Below, one piece after another: positions 62,877 through 64,000 of a stretch of 64,000 bases of DNA. The notes below the pieces were generated by a model that ran no database searches, had not been told where the DNA came from, and saw only the letters and a list, made by a program, of their open reading frames with translations. The stretch is from NCBI GenBank assembly GCA_963707665.1, contig CAVPQU010000024.1:62001-126000 (forward strand). Reading direction: 5' to 3'. The position numbers and the translations under genes are program-made. Every line of letters begins with the position of its first letter. The first letter of the stretch is position 1. The DNA is from DATJCV01 sp963707665. GTDB taxonomy: Bacteria > Pseudomonadota > Gammaproteobacteria > Burkholderiales > Burkholderiaceae_D.

Positions 62877-64000
62877 CTACGCGTGTGCAGGCTGCTGGCT
62901 GGTGGCTGATCGCGAACTCCTGTCCGCCGCTGTGAAGCAGGTGCGCAGTGTGGTGCGCAGCCCCTGCCCTATTGCCTGCTCGACGCTGTCAACCAGTGCG
63001 CTGTCGGTGGCCGGATCAAACACGAACATGTGGTAGACATCAGCCATCTCCAGCTTATCCGGATTGGCCAGTAGCACCCAGCGGTCCAGACCGGCATTCG
63101 GGCGCCGATGCCATTTCCAGCGCCGGCGCCACTCAGCCTGGGGCGGCACGTCCGGGTCGACCTTGCCGACCCAGCCCGCTTCCAGCATGCGTTGCAGCAA
63201 GCTCTCCGATTCATCGAAGCCAATCCGGGTCAAATCCCGAATCCGATTGGCGTTGACCACTGCCGAGTCGCTCTGCACGCGAGCATGGAACAGCACCTTC
63301 AGTATCGCCATCGCGTCCACGAATGCGCTGCCGGGTTTCGCAACGTGCCACCAGCGTTCGTATTTGACCACCGGCAATGCGGCGGTCACCAGCGCCCCGC
63401 ACAAGGTAATCATCCAGAACAGGTAAACCCAGATCAGGAAGATCGGCACCGCGGCAATCGCGCCATAGACGATGGTATAAGTCGGGAATTTCGTCACGTA
63501 GATGGCAAAGCCGCGCTTCGCCAGCTCCAGCGCCACGCCGGCCAGCAAACCGCCCCAGAGGGCGTCGCGCCAGTCCACTACCCGGTTCGGCACCGCCACA
63601 TACAGCAAGGTGAAAGCGAAGGTGGTCAACAGTACCGAGATCAGCGTGTAGAACAGCGCGCCGAGCAGCGGCAGATGCGACACCACGCTGTCGGCCGTGG
63701 CAAACAGATAGGCCGTCACGGAAAACGAGGCGCCCAGTACCAGCGGTCCGAGCGTGATGATGGCCCAGTACAGCAGCAGGCGCTGCAGGAATGGGCGATT
63801 GCTTTTGACGCGCCAGATCTGGTTGAACACGCGTTCGATGGTGGACATCATCGACACTGCGGTGATGATCAGGGCGATGCCGCCCACTGCCGACAGCCGC
63901 GCCGACTTGGCGGCAAACTGATTCAGGTAGCCCATGATGGTTTCCGCCACGCCCTGTGGCAGCAGGCTCTGGATCAGGTAAGCGTCGAGCGAATCGCGAA
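62877..64000 (-). CDS. YihY/virulence factor BrkB family membrane protein (5' end outside window)
   Basis: At least 373 residues in the window; the frame stays open through the right edge, so the N-terminus is missing. Membrane segments include LSAVGGIALIITAVSMM, LLLYWAIITLGPLVLGASF, LISVLLTTFAFTLLYVAV and TIVYGAIAAVPIFLIWVYLFW. Family motifs seen: RVFNQIWRV and NRVVDWRDALWGGLLAG. The C-terminal roughly 140 residues are cytoplasmic and helical. YihY proteins were once called RNase BN; they are now seen as inner-membrane proteins of unclear role. Confidence 0.9.
   Translation of the reverse strand, partial: RDSLDAYLIQSLLPQGVAETIMGYLNQFAAKSARLSAVGGIALIITAVSMMSTIERVFNQIWRVKSNRPFLQRLLLYWAIITLGPLVLGASFSVTAYLFATADSVVSHLPLLGALFYTLISVLLTTFAFTLLYVAVPNRVVDWRDALWGGLLAGVALELAKRGFAIYVTKFPTYTIVYGAIAAVPIFLIWVYLFWMITLCGALVTAALPVVKYERWWHVAKPGSAFVDAMAILKVLFHARVQSDSAVVNANRIRDLTRIGFDESESLLQRMLEAGWVGKVDPDVPPQAEWRRRWKWHRRPNAGLDRWVLLANPDKLEMADVYHMFVFDPATDSALVDSVEQAIGQGLRTTLRTCFTAADRSSRSATSQQPAHA

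Overview
The window is about 64 kb of GC-rich chromosome from a betaproteobacterium. Gene content and order fit Burkholderiales, most likely Oxalobacteraceae. Two conserved biosynthetic blocks support this: ilvBNC-psd-pssA-leuA, and purF-cvpA-dedD-folC-accD-trpA-trpB-trpF-truA-fimV-asd-leuB-leuD-entericidin-leuC. An ECF sigma/DUF3619/DUF3106/RDD cassette points the same way. I see no tRNA, rRNA, CRISPR array, prophage or transposase gene.

Layout. 1-6 kb: quinone oxidoreductase (partial), SDR, type II NADH dehydrogenase, pnp, rpsO. 5.6-14.9 kb: a BamE-fold lipoprotein, a small heat-shock protein with a sigma-32-like promoter, then leuA, pssA, psd, a SIMPL-domain protein coupled to a tiny lipoprotein, ilvC, ilvN and ilvB behind a roughly 310-nt structured leader. 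15.1-17.4 kb: ECF sigma cassette. 17.5-29.2 kb: a lipid module with a LaoA/LaoB-like long-chain alcohol oxidase pair, two alpha/beta hydrolases, a fasciclin protein, a two-domain fatty acyl-CoA reductase, a PHA phasin, a patatin phospholipase, a TetR regulator and a TPR protein. 29.5-36.4 kb: an accessory patch with many broken genes (membrane protein, nucleoside deaminase, TIGR03118-type secreted protein) around Lrp, LysE, DUF1428 and beta-helix genes. 37-64 kb: the purF-to-leuC biosynthetic block, an M48 protease, aroC, an FAD oxidoreductase, a CBS protein, a homocysteine synthase, a hydrolase and YihY (partial).

Most interesting signal. Seven intergenic elements (17.5, 37.6, 44.5, 47.7, 52.9, 58.9 and 62.8 kb) each carry two direct copies of GGAGTAT 52-54 nt apart. 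Six of the seven lie in sense orientation right after a stop codon. In several copies the first motif sits in a stem whose arms differ between copies but stay complementary. I know no named element with this design.

Caution on sequence quality. At least 12 otherwise intact genes, including ilvB, ilvN, truA and a homocysteine synthase, contain one or more single-base indels, mostly +1 in short runs. Sequencing error is the most likely cause. The dense lesions at 32.6-34.1 kb look more like real decay or a local low-quality patch.
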